Assembly: GCF_003987255.1 (NCBI RefSeq)
Contig: NZ_PIQC01000003.1
Span: 372,001-436,000 of the forward strand
Source of the DNA: Idiomarina ramblicola
Lineage (GTDB): Bacteria; Pseudomonadota; Gammaproteobacteria; Enterobacterales; Alteromonadaceae
Direction: 5' to 3'
Length of the DNA stretch: 64,000 nt
In this document: positions 39,531 through 48,996 of the stretch, one piece after another
Layout of the letters: every line of letters begins with the position of its first letter
How positions within the stretch are numbered: position 1 is the first letter of the stretch
Notes under the pieces: generated by a model
Databases searched by the model: none
Told to the model about the DNA's origin: nothing
Seen by the model: only the letters and a program-made list of their open reading frames with translations
Made by a program: the position numbers and the translations under genes

Positions 39531-39842
39531 CTAGCTTAACGAAAGCAATGACTCAACGCCACTAACGCGGGCAATTTGTTTCAACTGCTCGGAGGCTCCA
39601 ACGCACACCAACGGCCCTTTACCATTCCCAATAAGTTTCAGGATCTCAAGCAAAAAGGCAACACCGGCAGTATCAATAACGTCAACATCCGTTAAATCAA
39701 CCTTGGTTTCTTTTCTGACCGGCCAGTCTTTTCGCTGTAACCAAAGGTTAGCGACGCTGTGACGAGTCAGTGAACCACTAAACACCAAAGTTTTATCATC
39801 ACTAACGTTGACCGAGGCCAAACCGAGTTGCTGTGTGCTCAT
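39531..39842 (-). CDS. mlaB: STAS-domain protein MlaB
   Basis: MlaB is the small cytoplasmic STAS subunit of the MlaFEDB phospholipid transporter. The 103-residue product has the STAS core VDLTDVDVIDTAGVAFLLEILKL, including the conserved Asp-Thr-Ala around residues 57-60. Its ATG shares one base with the mlaC stop region, consistent with a tight operon. Confidence 0.92.
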   Translation of the reverse strand: MSTQQLGLASVNVSDDKTLVFSGSLTRHSVANLWLQRKDWPVRKETKVDLTDVDVIDTAGVAFLLEILKLIGNGKGPLVCVGASEQLKQIARVSGVESLLSLS

Positions 39843-40513
39843 TAAATTCCCTCTGCCGGATTTTCAACTTCGTCGTCGGCCTTGATAGGTTCAGAAGCTT
39901 TCTTTTCAATCAGTTCGATGGTCTTGTCAATTCCGTTAGCACGAATAACAGAAGAAATTTCACTTTGCTTGCTGTTCAGAAGACTCACGCCCTCTACCAC
40001 TAAGTCATAAGCTTTCCAAATTTCTTCATCTGAATCGTAACGAATGCGGAAGTCCAGACGAATTTCAGGGCGTCCCTCTTCTTTCACCCGGGTACGGACA
40101 ATGGCAGAGCGAGCATCGTCAGCAAGCTCATTGCTGGGTTCAAAGCTGACCGTGTGTATATCTTCATCATATTGAGTAAACGCACGCGCATAGGTTGCCA
40201 CTAAATAATCATAGAATGCCCGGTAAAAGCGCTCACGTTGTTCTTTATCCGTATCGCGAAAATAACGGCCCAGTACCTTCTTTGATGCATACAGACTGTC
40301 AACGTACGGCATCATTTCCTCTTCGACAATGTCCTTCAGGTAGTTCGGATCCTTATCAATTTTACCTCTGTCCGCCTCTATCCGGCCAAATGTCTTCTCG
40401 GCAACTTCTTTTAACAGCTCGTGAGGATTCTCATTGCGGATTAAATCCGCAGACGCTGATGCAACTAATAAACACGTTACAGCTAGCGCTGCTATCCATT
40501 GTTTTACTGCCAT
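39842..40513 (-). CDS. mlaC: Periplasmic phospholipid-binding protein MlaC
   Basis: MlaC shuttles phospholipids between the outer-membrane MlaA complex and the inner-membrane MlaFEDB complex. The 223 residues have a signal peptide (about 1-22, ending VASASA), then the MlaC fold with NPHELLKEVAEKTF, LGRYFRDTDKEQRERFYRAFYDYL (partly) and WKAYDLVVEGVSLLN. The acidic C-terminal tail is typical. mlaA is not in the window. Confidence 0.95.
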   Translation of the reverse strand: MAVKQWIAALAVTCLLVASASADLIRNENPHELLKEVAEKTFGRIEADRGKIDKDPNYLKDIVEEEMMPYVDSLYASKKVLGRYFRDTDKEQRERFYRAFYDYLVATYARAFTQYDEDIHTVSFEPSNELADDARSAIVRTRVKEEGRPEIRLDFRIRYDSDEEIWKAYDLVVEGVSLLNSKQSEISSVIRANGIDKTIELIEKKASEPIKADDEVENPAEGI

Positions 40514-40530
40514 GGTGTTCTCCTTACCAC

Positions 40531-40998
40531 TTAATCGTTACCCTGACTAAACAGGAACTGGCCAATTAAATTCTCTAAAACGAGCGCAGACTTGGTGTCC
40601 GTAATCATATCACCGTCCTCCAGTGTATCGACGCTGTCATCGATAAAACCGGGTTCAAGCCCAAGGTATTGCTCACCTAGCAGACCGGAAGTCAGCACCG
40701 ATAACGTACTGGTTTCTGAAAACTGGTCATATTCTTTACTGATACTCATTTCTACGCGTGGCTCATAATAGTCGCCCGACAATGAAATATCGGTGACACG
40801 GCCCACAACAACGCCTCCCACTTTCACAGGAGAACGGACTTTCAGACTACCAATATTGTCAAACTTAGCGTAAAGGGTATAACTGTCACCTGACGTGGTC
40901 ATAGTGCCGCTGGCCGCTCGTAACGCAATGAAGAACAAGGCTAGAATACCGACCACAACGAAAACGCCTACCCATAACTGTGTTTTTCTTGATTCCAT
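40531..40998 (-). CDS. mlaD: MCE-domain lipid transporter subunit MlaD
   Basis: MlaD forms the hexameric MCE ring of the Mla complex in the periplasm. The 155-residue protein has one N-terminal membrane helix (about residues 9-27). The MCE domain contains YAKFDNIGSLKVRSPVKVGG and TSGLLGEQYLGLEPGF. A C-terminal helix (ENLIGQFLFSQ) follows. It stops where E. coli MlaD continues with a low-complexity tail of roughly 25 residues, probably dispensable. Confidence 0.95.
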   Translation of the reverse strand: MESRKTQLWVGVFVVVGILALFFIALRAASGTMTTSGDSYTLYAKFDNIGSLKVRSPVKVGGVVVGRVTDISLSGDYYEPRVEMSISKEYDQFSETSTLSVLTSGLLGEQYLGLEPGFIDDSVDTLEDGDMITDTKSALVLENLIGQFLFSQGND

Positions 40999-41000
40999 GG

Positions 41001-41780
41001 TTATCCACCAAACATGATAGCTGTAAGAATAAAATCGAGTCCTAAAATTGCCAGCGACGCGGTTACTACTGTCGACGTTGTCGCGGCACTAATTCCCGCA
41101 GAAGTTGGTACCGAACGATAGCCTTTATACAAAGCTATCCAGGTAACAACGAAGGCAAATACAATCGATTTGATGATGCCGTTGAGCAGATCGTCCTGCC
41201 AGTCAACAGCTGACTGCATTACCGACCAGAAAGCGCCTTCATCGACACCCAGCCAACCAGAGCCCACCAGATAACCGCCATAAATACCGACCGCTGAAAA
41301 CATTAGCGCCAGCAACGGCATACTGATTAAGCCAGCCCAAAAGCGCGGGGCGATAACACGACGTAGCGGGTCAACCGCCATCATCTCTAAACTGGACAGT
41401 TGTTCAGTGGCTTTCATTAAACCAATTTCTGCAGTTAACGCTGAACCAGCACGACCTGCAAATAAAAGCCCTGTAACAACGGGACCTAATTCGCGCAGTA
41501 AAGATAACGCCACCATCGGCCCCAGACTCTGCTCGGCACCGTAGTCGACCAAAATGGTATAGCCCTGCAGACCCAGCACCATTCCGATAAATAAACCACT
41601 GACAATGACAATCAGCATTGACAGTACGCCGACCACATACATTTGTTTGACAAATAGCGGCCAGGATTTGCGTGGTTGCGGTTTACCAATGATAGCGCTC
41701 ATCAGCATCGCCAACGCGTAACCAATACCCGCCAGACTATCTAAAACTCGGCGCCCGATAGATTGAAAAAACTGGCTCAT
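41001..41780 (-). CDS. mlaE: Phospholipid ABC transporter permease MlaE
   Basis: MlaE is the integral membrane subunit of the Mla complex. The 259-residue product has five or six hydrophobic helices and the family motifs [19 protein letters not shown] and [21 protein letters not shown]. Its start overlaps the mlaF stop by four bases (ATGA), supporting translational coupling. Confidence 0.97.
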   Translation of the reverse strand: MSQFFQSIGRRVLDSLAGIGYALAMLMSAIIGKPQPRKSWPLFVKQMYVVGVLSMLIVIVSGLFIGMVLGLQGYTILVDYGAEQSLGPMVALSLLRELGPVVTGLLFAGRAGSALTAEIGLMKATEQLSSLEMMAVDPLRRVIAPRFWAGLISMPLLALMFSAVGIYGGYLVGSGWLGVDEGAFWSVMQSAVDWQDDLLNGIIKSIVFAFVVTWIALYKGYRSVPTSAGISAATTSTVVTASLAILGLDFILTAIMFGG

Positions 41781-42577
41781 CCCTCGCCCCTTAACAAATC
41801 CGTTGTAAAATCATCGTCGGAGTAATGAAATGCCACAGGCCCGTCTGGTGCGCCGTTCAAAAACTGCTGAATAATTGCCGTGTCATTGCTACGTAGCTCA
41901 TCTGGTGTACCCTGACCGACAACTTTCTTATCAGCGATGACATAAGCGTAATCTGCAATCGAAAGAACTTCCTTTACGTCATGGGAGACAACTATAGAGG
42001 TTAAGCCCAGCGATTCATTCAAAGATTTAATCAATTTTACAATCACCGCCATAGAAATTGGATCCTGACCCGCGAACGGCTCATCGTACAAAATTAAGTC
42101 AGGGTCTAATGCAATGGCTCTTGCTAATGCTGCGCGACGCGCCATACCACCGGATAACTCCGACGGCATTAAGTGCCGTGCACCACGTAACCCGACAGCT
42201 TCCAGCTTCATTAAGACAACACTGCGGATCAGTTCTTCTGGTAAGTCTGTGTGTTCACGCAGTGGAAACGCCACATTTTCGTAAACCGACATATCAGTGA
42301 ACAGGGCACCACTTTGAAACAACATGCTCATGCGCTTCCGCAGTTGATACAACGCATCCCGCTTTAGCTGTGGAACCTCTTCTCCGGCCACTTTAATACT
42401 GCCACTATCGGGTTTCAGTTGCCCGCCAATAAGCCGCAACAAAGTCGTTTTCCCAATTCCACTAGGGCCCATAACGGCAACCATTTTGCCTTTGGGAACA
42501 TTTAGCGACAGCCCGTCATAGACCCGGTGGTCTCCATGCGCAAAAGTCAGATCCTTAAGTTCTACCAAGTTTGTCAC
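41777..42577 (-). CDS. mlaF: Phospholipid ABC transporter ATP-binding protein MlaF
   Basis: MlaF powers the Mla phospholipid pathway. The 266 residues contain Walker [15 protein letters not shown], the Q-loop [17 protein letters not shown], signature [19 protein letters not shown], Walker [14 protein letters not shown] and the switch His in VVSHD. The start is a GTG preceded by CAGGAAA. It is first in the mla set, 85 bases after the TetR gene. That gap holds an imperfect palindrome (TCGGTA/TACCGA, 42624-42643). Confidence 0.96.
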   Translation of the reverse strand: MTNLVELKDLTFAHGDHRVYDGLSLNVPKGKMVAVMGPSGIGKTTLLRLIGGQLKPDSGSIKVAGEEVPQLKRDALYQLRKRMSMLFQSGALFTDMSVYENVAFPLREHTDLPEELIRSVVLMKLEAVGLRGARHLMPSELSGGMARRAALARAIALDPDLILYDEPFAGQDPISMAVIVKLIKSLNESLGLTSIVVSHDVKEVLSIADYAYVIADKKVVGQGTPDELRSNDTAIIQQFLNGAPDGPVAFHYSDDDFTTDLLRGEG

Positions 42578-42662
42578 GACAGTTTCCTGTTACGAGTTTA
42601 GCAGCCCATTAGTTTAGCGACTGTCGGTAAAGTCTGATACCGAAAATATGTTGCAAATCTTA

Positions 42663-43238
42663 TCAGCGAATCGACTCTATTTCTGTCAATTCATCGACAA
42701 GCTTCAGTAAATATTGTGCAAAGTCTTCGCGCTCATGCACGCAGGCGTCACATAAGTTTAGTTGCTCAAACAAACGAGCACCATGAACCGCATAAAATAA
42801 GGTTTTCCCCACTTTACTCCCGGCAATGCCTTCCAGTCTTTGTAAAGTCTCAGCCACGTGTTCTTTCAATGGCCCTAGCAGTTCCGGATTAGTCGCTGCC
42901 GCGGCCAACATGCCGCTTCCCAGGCGAGAGCATTCAGCATCCGTATCAAGCGCCGCTAATAAGATACTTTTTAATTCCCCTTTTGGGTCATCAATAAATT
43001 GCTCATGGTATTGCTCCCGCAAAGCTTCATATCGCTCAACGCGGCGTTTTAACATCGCCTGAAGCAAACAGTCTTTGCTGTTAAAATGGTAAAGCAAACC
43101 GCCTTTACTGATACCGGTCTCTTGGCTTAAGGCATCAAACGTCAGATGAGCAGCCCCCTCAGCAGCAACCAGTTGGTCTGCCGCATCCAGAATGACTTCC
43201 CTGTTACTGGGTCGCCCTGCTCCTTTTTTCTCTACCAT
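42663..43238 (-). CDS. TetR-family transcriptional regulator
   Basis: The 191-residue protein has the TetR N-terminal helix-turn-helix: NREVILDAADQLVAAEGAAHLTFDALSQETGISKGGLLYHFNSKD, about residues 11-55 (quoted in part). A helical ligand-binding domain of unknown specificity follows. It lies between the mla operon (same strand, downstream) and the divergent kdsD-kdsC-lpt operon, a place where E. coli has the unrelated exchanger gene yrbG. Its own promoter overlaps the kdsD promoter, and a palindrome lies there, so it may control both. The ligand cannot be inferred. Confidence 0.9.
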   Translation of the reverse strand: MVEKKGAGRPSNREVILDAADQLVAAEGAAHLTFDALSQETGISKGGLLYHFNSKDCLLQAMLKRRVERYEALREQYHEQFIDDPKGELKSILLAALDTDAECSRLGSGMLAAAATNPELLGPLKEHVAETLQRLEGIAGSKVGKTLFYAVHGARLFEQLNLCDACVHEREDFAQYLLKLVDELTEIESIR

Positions 43239-43270
43239 AACGTCTTCGCTTTACCTAAAGTGGCTTTATT

Positions 43271-43314
43271 AACCGTCTGGTTGGTATAGTAATTATTTTT
43301 GCAATAAAATACAA
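43271..43314. promoter_or_regulatory. Overlapping divergent tetR and kdsD promoters with candidate operator
   Basis: For kdsD (plus): TTGGTA (43281-43286), 18 bases, TAAAAT (43305-43310). For the TetR gene (minus): TTGTAT (43314-43309), 17 bases, TACTAT (43291-43286). The two promoters therefore occupy the same DNA. The palindrome AACC-GTCT-GGTT (43271-43282) touches the kdsD -35 and covers the expected tetR start site, a plausible repressor site. Confidence 0.55.
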
Positions 43315-43394
43315 GATTTACCTGAGTACGGTAGGCAGAGTTGCACTGAATGACGTATTATACAGAGCAAAAGTACAACGCCAGAGGCATGACA

Positions 43395-44372
43395 ATGAAG
43401 CAAGTAACCCAGAATTTTCGGCTGCTGGGCGAACAAGTACTGGATATCGAGAAAAAAGCGATTGATGGTTTGTACCAATATTTAGATGACAACTTTGATG
43501 CGGCCTGCCAAACACTGTTTAACTGCAAAGGCCGCGTCATCGTCACTGGCATGGGAAAATCCGGCCACATCGGTGGCAAAATTGCCGCAACATTAGCCTC
43601 GACCGGAACGCCAGCGTTTTTTGTGCATCCGGGCGAAGCCAGTCACGGCGACTTAGGTATGGTTGCCGCTCAGGACGTTGTCATTGCCATATCCAACAGC
43701 GGTGAAACCGCCGAAGTACTGAACATTATTCCGGTCATAAAACGTCTTGGCGTTCCCTTAATATCAATGACAGGCAAACCAGATTCAACCCTGGCAAGAC
43801 TTGCCGATACTCATGTTTGCATTGCCGTTGAACAGGAAGCTTGCCCACTGGGTTTAGCACCTACAGCGTCTACCACGGCAACATTGGTGATGGGGGACGC
43901 TTTTGCGGTCGCCCTGCTCAATGCCCGCGGCTTTACTGCGGATGACTTTGCCCTGTCACACCCCGGCGGTTCTTTAGGTAAGCGCCTGTTACTGCGCCTA
44001 CACGACGTGATGCACACGGGCGACAGAGTCCCGCTTATTCCGGCTGATGCCATTATCAGCGAAGCGCTATTAGAAATGTCACGTAAGGGTCTGGGAATGA
44101 CGGCAGTGGTTGATGACAATCAGCGTTTAGCTGGCATATTTACCGACGGTGATCTACGTCGCATTCTGGATAACCGGGTCGATGTGCATAAAACACCCAT
44201 AGCTGACGTTATGACCCGCTCCTGTATTACCGCAAACGAAGACATGCTGGCAGCAGAAGCGTTAAAACTGATGCAAGATCGTAAAATAAACGGGCTTATC
44301 ATCACCAACGACGATGGGCAGCCATGTGGCGCAATGAACATGCATGATTTACTGCGGGCGGGAGTGCTCTGA
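43395..44372 (+). CDS. kdsD: D-arabinose-5-phosphate isomerase KdsD
   Basis: KdsD converts ribulose-5-P to arabinose-5-P, the first step of Kdo synthesis for LPS. The start at 43395 is favoured by AGAGG seven bases upstream and gives MKQVTQNFRLLGEQVLD, 325 residues; ATGs at 43389 and 43350 are in frame. An N-terminal SIS domain (VTGMGKSGHIGGKIAATLAS; SNSGETAEVL) is followed by two CBS domains (about 205-325). It leads the kds-lpt operon. Confidence 0.96.
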   Translation: MKQVTQNFRLLGEQVLDIEKKAIDGLYQYLDDNFDAACQTLFNCKGRVIVTGMGKSGHIGGKIAATLASTGTPAFFVHPGEASHGDLGMVAAQDVVIAISNSGETAEVLNIIPVIKRLGVPLISMTGKPDSTLARLADTHVCIAVEQEACPLGLAPTASTTATLVMGDAFAVALLNARGFTADDFALSHPGGSLGKRLLLRLHDVMHTGDRVPLIPADAIISEALLEMSRKGLGMTAVVDDNQRLAGIFTDGDLRRILDNRVDVHKTPIADVMTRSCITANEDMLAAEALKLMQDRKINGLIITNDDGQPCGAMNMHDLLRAGVL

Positions 44373-44926
44373 TGGAGTGTATTAATACCTGGTACGGTGA
44401 TATCGAGAAGAGCCTGTTTAAACGCTTTTCTGAGATAAAACTGTTGGTTCTGGACGTTGACGGCGTATTTTCTGACGGCCGAATTTATTTAGGCAATGAC
44501 GGTGAAGAACTGAAAGCATTCCACACCCGCGACGGGTTTGGAATGAAAGCTTTAAAAAAGTCAGGAGTTGAAACCGCGGTTATCACCGGTAGAACTTCTC
44601 GCATTGTTGAACATCGCATGGAACACTTGGGTGTCGGCTTCATTTATCAGGGACAGAATGATAAAACGGCCGCCTTTAGCGAATTGCTGGAGAAACTGCA
44701 GCTGGGCATTGACCAAGTTGCTTACGTGGGCGATGACACACCCGACTTAGCGTTGATCAAAGCGGCCGGGCTGGGTATTGCGGTGCAGGATGCTCATGCC
44801 TCAGTACAGCAACAAGCGGACTATATTTCCCGTTGCCACGGTGGACATGGTGCGGTGCGTGAAGTCTGCGACTTGATTATGCTCAGCCAGGGGCAACTGC
44901 ACCTGGCAACAGGAGCCAGTGTGTGA
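44372..44926 (+). CDS. kdsC: 3-deoxy-manno-octulosonate-8-phosphatase KdsC
   Basis: KdsC dephosphorylates Kdo-8-P. The 184-residue HAD phosphatase has the nucleophile motif LLVLDVDGVFSDGRIYLG near residue 25, VITGRTSRIVEHR near 70, and GDDTPDLALIKAAGLG near 125. It lacks a cap domain, as KdsC tetramers do. Its start shares a base with the kdsD stop (TGATG), and its stop overlaps lptC. Confidence 0.97.
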   Translation: MECINTWYGDIEKSLFKRFSEIKLLVLDVDGVFSDGRIYLGNDGEELKAFHTRDGFGMKALKKSGVETAVITGRTSRIVEHRMEHLGVGFIYQGQNDKTAAFSELLEKLQLGIDQVAYVGDDTPDLALIKAAGLGIAVQDAHASVQQQADYISRCHGGHGAVREVCDLIMLSQGQLHLATGASV

Positions 44927-45486
44927 GTCGGCGCGTTACTGTCATTCTCATTTTGCTGTTCGGCGCCGGACTACTACTTGTCTGGCGCCCTTTTGGCGAT
45001 GACACGAATGGCAGTAATGCCACGGCAACACGAATGATGCAGCCTGATTTTACTGCTTTTGGTCTGCAAACCCGAATTTTTGAAAGCGATGGTTTACTGG
45101 CTCACAAAATTAAATCGGACAAGATGTCTCATTATAATCAAATTGGTTTAACCGAGCTTGAACAGCCGGTTTACACCGTGTTTTCTGAACAAGGTGAAGA
45201 AATTTGGGAAGTGAGTGCCACGCAGGGAACATTCTATGACGATCAAACCCTGATTTTAGAGCGTGATGTTGAAATCCTTGCTTTAGAACCTGATACTCGA
45301 ATCAAACAAGTGTTAACCGAGTACCTGATTGTTGATTTAAAAAATCAGTCCATGAGCACCGAGCACCCCGTAAGCATTCACGGGCCTCGGTTATTAATAC
45401 GCGGCAATGGTATGAGCGCAGACCTGAAAGCTGAACGAATGGAGCTAAAAAGACATGTTAAAACGATTTTCCAGCCTGCTGAGTAA
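44923..45486 (+). CDS. lptC: LPS export protein LptC
   Basis: LptC is the bitopic inner-membrane protein that accepts LPS from LptB2FG and passes it to LptA. The 187-residue product starts at GTG inside the kdsC stop (GTGA). It has one membrane helix (about residues 5-20) and the periplasmic jellyroll domain with FESDGLLAHKIKSDKMSHY and GTFYDDQTLILERDVEI. Confidence 0.94.
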   Translation: MSRRVTVILILLFGAGLLLVWRPFGDDTNGSNATATRMMQPDFTAFGLQTRIFESDGLLAHKIKSDKMSHYNQIGLTELEQPVYTVFSEQGEEIWEVSATQGTFYDDQTLILERDVEILALEPDTRIKQVLTEYLIVDLKNQSMSTEHPVSIHGPRLLIRGNGMSADLKAERMELKRHVKTIFQPAE

Positions 45487-45997
45487 GTTTATCCTGGTTG
45501 CCTTGATACCATCAGCGGTGCTTGCTCAGGGTAAGTCTGACTTTAGCCAGCCAATGGAAGTGGAATCAAGCCAGGAAGAGCTCGATATCAAAAATAACCG
45601 TCTGGTTTTAACCGACAATGTCATTATTCGCCAAGGCACGCTATTGATCCGCGCGGATCGGTTAGAAGCCTCCGCCAGCGAAAACGCGGAACAAGCTGAT
45701 ACCTTCGTCGCCGAAGGCAGCCCGGCAACTTATAGCCAAACGCTGGATGATGGTAATCAAATTAACGCAGAGGCGAATAAAATCACTTACTTTCAGGGAG
45801 AGCAGCGACTGGAGTTAAGTGGCAACGCACGAATATCTCAGGGCAGCAGCAGTTCAAGTGGCGAGTTAATTACCTATGATCTGGATGAGCAAACGGTAAC
45901 GGCAACCAGCTCAGGTGAAGAAAACAGCCGCGTCATTACTATCTTCACCCCAAAACCGAAAACCGACTCAGACAAAAATAATAACGAGAACCCTTAA
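45455..45997 (+). CDS. lptA: LPS transport periplasmic protein LptA
   Basis: LptA oligomerises into the periplasmic bridge that carries LPS to LptD. The 180 residues start with a signal peptide (about 1-24, ending SAVLA) followed by the OstA-type beta-jellyroll ([40 protein letters not shown]). It begins 32 bases inside lptC and stops one base before lptB. Confidence 0.95.
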   Translation: MLKRFSSLLSKFILVALIPSAVLAQGKSDFSQPMEVESSQEELDIKNNRLVLTDNVIIRQGTLLIRADRLEASASENAEQADTFVAEGSPATYSQTLDDGNQINAEANKITYFQGEQRLELSGNARISQGSSSSSGELITYDLDEQTVTATSSGEENSRVITIFTPKPKTDSDKNNNENP

Positions 45998-45998
45998 T

Positions 45999-46724
45999 AT
46001 GGCCACCCTACGAGTTAAACATTTAGCCAAAAGCTACAAGAGTCGCCAGGTGGTTAAAGATGTCAGTCTGGAAGTCAGCCAGGGGCAGGTTATTGGGCTA
46101 TTAGGGCCTAACGGTGCTGGTAAAACTACAACCTTTTATATGATTGTTGGATTGGTCAACAGCGATAAAGGCCAAATTTTACTGGATGACAACGACCTCA
46201 CTTTGCTGCCGATGCATGAGCGCGCGCGACGAGGTATTGGTTACTTGCCACAGGAAGCTTCTATTTTCCGCAAACTGACGGTACGCGATAACCTGATGGC
46301 AATTTTAGAAACCCGCAAAGCGCTATCAGCCAACGAACGTGAAGAGCAGCTTGATGCCTTATTAGAAGAGTTTAATATTGGCCATATTGCCAATAGCCAG
46401 GGCATGAGCCTGTCAGGTGGTGAGCGTCGTCGGGTCGAAATTGCCCGCGCACTGGCGGCAGAGCCGACTTTTATTTTACTGGACGAACCATTCGCTGGTG
46501 TCGACCCCATTTCAGTGATTGATATAAAAAAAATCATTGAACATCTAAAGCAACGTGGTATTGGTGTGTTAATTACTGACCACAACGTGCGTGAAACTCT
46601 ATCGGTTTGTGAGCACGCTTATATTGTCAGTCATGGCGAGCTTATTGCCAGCGGGGATGCAGAAAGTATATTATCGAATCAACAGGTTAAAGACGTTTAC
46701 CTCGGTGAGCAGTTCACCCTATAA
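45999..46724 (+). CDS. lptB: LPS export ABC transporter ATPase LptB
   Basis: LptB is the ATPase that powers LPS extraction from the inner membrane. The start at 45999 ([19 protein letters not shown], one base after the lptA stop) gives the standard 241 residues. Motifs: Walker [19 protein letters not shown]-loop [13 protein letters not shown], signature [15 protein letters not shown], Walker [17 protein letters not shown] and switch His in [10 protein letters not shown]. Confidence 0.98.
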   Translation: MATLRVKHLAKSYKSRQVVKDVSLEVSQGQVIGLLGPNGAGKTTTFYMIVGLVNSDKGQILLDDNDLTLLPMHERARRGIGYLPQEASIFRKLTVRDNLMAILETRKALSANEREEQLDALLEEFNIGHIANSQGMSLSGGERRRVEIARALAAEPTFILLDEPFAGVDPISVIDIKKIIEHLKQRGIGVLITDHNVRETLSVCEHAYIVSHGELIASGDAESILSNQQVKDVYLGEQFTL

Positions 46725-46745
46725 CGTGATGCCGGGACAGTCATT

Positions 46746-48206
46746 ATGAAGCAAAGTCTGCAGCTAAAAATTGGTCAGCACCTGACCATGACGCCACAAC
46801 TTCAACAGGCCATTCGCCTGCTGCAGCTTTCCTCGCTCGACCTTCAGGCTGAAATCCAGGATGCATTGGACAGTAATCCCCTGCTGGAAGTCGAAGGTGA
46901 TGGCAGCAACGAAGCTGACCATGCAGAAAGCCGTAACATAGAAGAACGAGACGACAGTCAACGAGAAACCTCCGATGTGATTAAAACTCAGGAAATGCCG
47001 GACGAGTTGCCCGTTGACAGCAGTTGGGATGATACCTACTCCAGCCAGACACCGGTGAACGGTGCTGCATCTTCCGGTAAGTCGTTTGACGGTGACTTTG
47101 AGGTTTATCAGGGCTCAACCAGTGAATCTTTGCAAGACCATCTTATTTGGCAAATGCAACTTTCCCACTTTTCTGACGAAGACACCGCCATTGGCGAAGC
47201 CATTATCGAAGCCATTGACGATAACGGCTACTTAAAAGCCGATGTTGACGAAATTATTGAGGCAGTTCGTTTACCCGAAGTGGGCGCAGAAGAAGTTTGC
47301 ATGGTGCTTAAACGCATTCAGCACTTTGACCCCATTGGGGTGGGCGCACGCAGCGTCAGCGAATGTCTTGCCATACAATTGCGTCAGCAAAGCGCGGATA
47401 CCGAACACAGAGACACCGCGTTATGCCTGGTGACCGAACACATGGACTTATTAGGCAGCCGCGATTTTCGGACCATTCAGCGCAAGTTAAAGTTATCGGA
47501 AGACGAACTGCGCCAGACCATGCGGTTAATTCAGCGGCTTCACCCCCACCCGGGTGAACAAATTGCGCAACAACCTGTTGAATATGTCATCCCCGATGTG
47601 GCTGTGACTAAAAAAAATGGCCGTTGGGTGGTCGAATTAAACCCCGACAGCGTACCTAAATTAAAAGTGAACGAAGAATACGCGGCACTGAGTAAAGCGG
47701 CTAAGACGGTAGCTGACAGTCAGTACATCAAAAATAATACTCAGGAAGCCCGTTGGTTTATTAAAAGTCTGGAGAGCCGAAACGATACCTTGCTAAAAGT
47801 GGCGAATTGTATTGTGCAGCGTCAGCAAGGCTTTTTTGAACATGGTGAAGAGGCCATGAAGCCCATGGTACTTAATGATGTTGCCGAAGCGGTTGATATG
47901 CATGAAAGCACCATATCAAGGGTCACCACACAAAAATACTTGCACTGCCCAAGTGGCGTATTCGAGCTGAAGTACTTTTTCTCAAGTCATGTTAGTACCG
48001 AGGGCGGCGGTGAGTGTTCAAGCACCGCAATACGTGCTTTAATTAAGAAGATGGTCGCAGCGGAAAAACGCAGTAAACCATTAAGTGACAGCAAAATTGC
48101 TGAACTGATAGCTGAACAAGGTATCCAAGTAGCAAGGAGGACAATTGCGAAGTATCGGGAATCGTTAAACATTCCATCATCGAGCCAACGCAAAAGTCTT
48201 TTGTAA
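46746..48206 (+). CDS. rpoN: RNA polymerase sigma-54 factor RpoN
   Basis: Sigma-54 directs transcription of activator-dependent genes such as nitrogen and flagellar genes. The 486-residue protein has the glutamine/leucine-rich region I (KQSLQLKIGQHLTMTPQLQQ), an acidic region II (about 60-120), the core-binding domain, and the helix-turn-helix. The RpoN box ARRTIAKYRE lies near the C-terminus. It lies between lptB and hpf-ptsN-rapZ-npr, the standard order. Confidence 0.98.
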   Translation: MKQSLQLKIGQHLTMTPQLQQAIRLLQLSSLDLQAEIQDALDSNPLLEVEGDGSNEADHAESRNIEERDDSQRETSDVIKTQEMPDELPVDSSWDDTYSSQTPVNGAASSGKSFDGDFEVYQGSTSESLQDHLIWQMQLSHFSDEDTAIGEAIIEAIDDNGYLKADVDEIIEAVRLPEVGAEEVCMVLKRIQHFDPIGVGARSVSECLAIQLRQQSADTEHRDTALCLVTEHMDLLGSRDFRTIQRKLKLSEDELRQTMRLIQRLHPHPGEQIAQQPVEYVIPDVAVTKKNGRWVVELNPDSVPKLKVNEEYAALSKAAKTVADSQYIKNNTQEARWFIKSLESRNDTLLKVANCIVQRQQGFFEHGEEAMKPMVLNDVAEAVDMHESTISRVTTQKYLHCPSGVFELKYFFSSHVSTEGGGECSSTAIRALIKKMVAAEKRSKPLSDSKIAELIAEQGIQVARRTIAKYRESLNIPSSSQRKSLL

Positions 48207-48234
48207 TTTTGTTAACTGCAAGAAGGAAGACGTT

Positions 48235-48522
48235 ATGCAAATTAATTTGACCGGTCACCACATCGATATTACCGAAGCTTTACGTGACTACGTAGACACA
48301 AAATTTGCCAAGCTGGAACGACATTTTGACCACATTACTAATGTTCACGTCATCCTAAATGTTGAAAAAACGATTCAAAAAGCGGAAGCTACGCTGCACG
48401 TGAATGGCGGCGAAATTTTTGCCGACGCAAAACACGACGATATGTACGCGGCCATCGACGGTTTAATCAATAAACTGGACCGTCAGGTGATTAAACACAA
48501 AGAAAAAATGAAACAACATTAA
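48235..48522 (+). CDS. hpf: Ribosome hibernation promoting factor, short form
   Basis: HPF binds the 30S decoding region and, in gammaproteobacteria, helps make 100S dimers with RMF. The 95 residues show the family beta-alpha pattern starting MQINLTGHHIDITEALRDYV and ending with a basic tail (KLDRQVIKHKEKMKQH). The short length excludes the long HPF type. It follows rpoN after 28 bases with GAAGGAAG as ribosome-binding site. Confidence 0.96.
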   Translation: MQINLTGHHIDITEALRDYVDTKFAKLERHFDHITNVHVILNVEKTIQKAEATLHVNGGEIFADAKHDDMYAAIDGLINKLDRQVIKHKEKMKQH

Positions 48523-48525
48523 TCC

Positions 48526-48996
48526 ATGCAACTGAGTGAATTGTTAAGCCCCGACTGCACCAAGTGTGCAGTCGAGGGCGCAAGTAAAAAACGACTGCTT
48601 GAAACCATTAGTCAAATTGTTGCTCCGAAACTGTCCGGCATTACCCGCCACGACATTTTTGAGAGTTTGTTAAACCGTGAGCGTTTAGGCAGCACGGGCA
48701 TTGGCTTAGGTATCGCAATTCCTCATGGTCGGTTGTCTAATGCCAACCACCCGGTAGCGGTATTGCTCACGTTAGATGAGCCTGTTGAGTTTGATTCTAT
48801 CGACAACCAACCTGTCGATATTATTTTCGCGCTTCTGGTGCCAGAATCCGAACACGAAAATCATCTACAGACATTAGCTTCAGTGGCCCGAAGAATGAAC
48901 GACAAAGACTGTACCCGCGCATTGCGTCAGGCAGACTCTGATAAAGCTTTATATCAATTATTTGTTGGCGCAGGTGAGCAGTCGCCATGCAACTGA
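48526..48996 (+). CDS. ptsN: Nitrogen PTS protein EIIA(Ntr)
   Basis: PtsN is the regulatory end acceptor of the nitrogen phosphotransfer chain and influences potassium uptake and stress responses. The 156-residue PTS EIIA type 2 domain has the phosphorylated His in GIAIPHGRLSNA (near residue 67). It starts three bases after hpf and overlaps rapZ by ten bases. Confidence 0.97.
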   Translation: MQLSELLSPDCTKCAVEGASKKRLLETISQIVAPKLSGITRHDIFESLLNRERLGSTGIGLGIAIPHGRLSNANHPVAVLLTLDEPVEFDSIDNQPVDIIFALLVPESEHENHLQTLASVARRMNDKDCTRALRQADSDKALYQLFVGAGEQSPCN

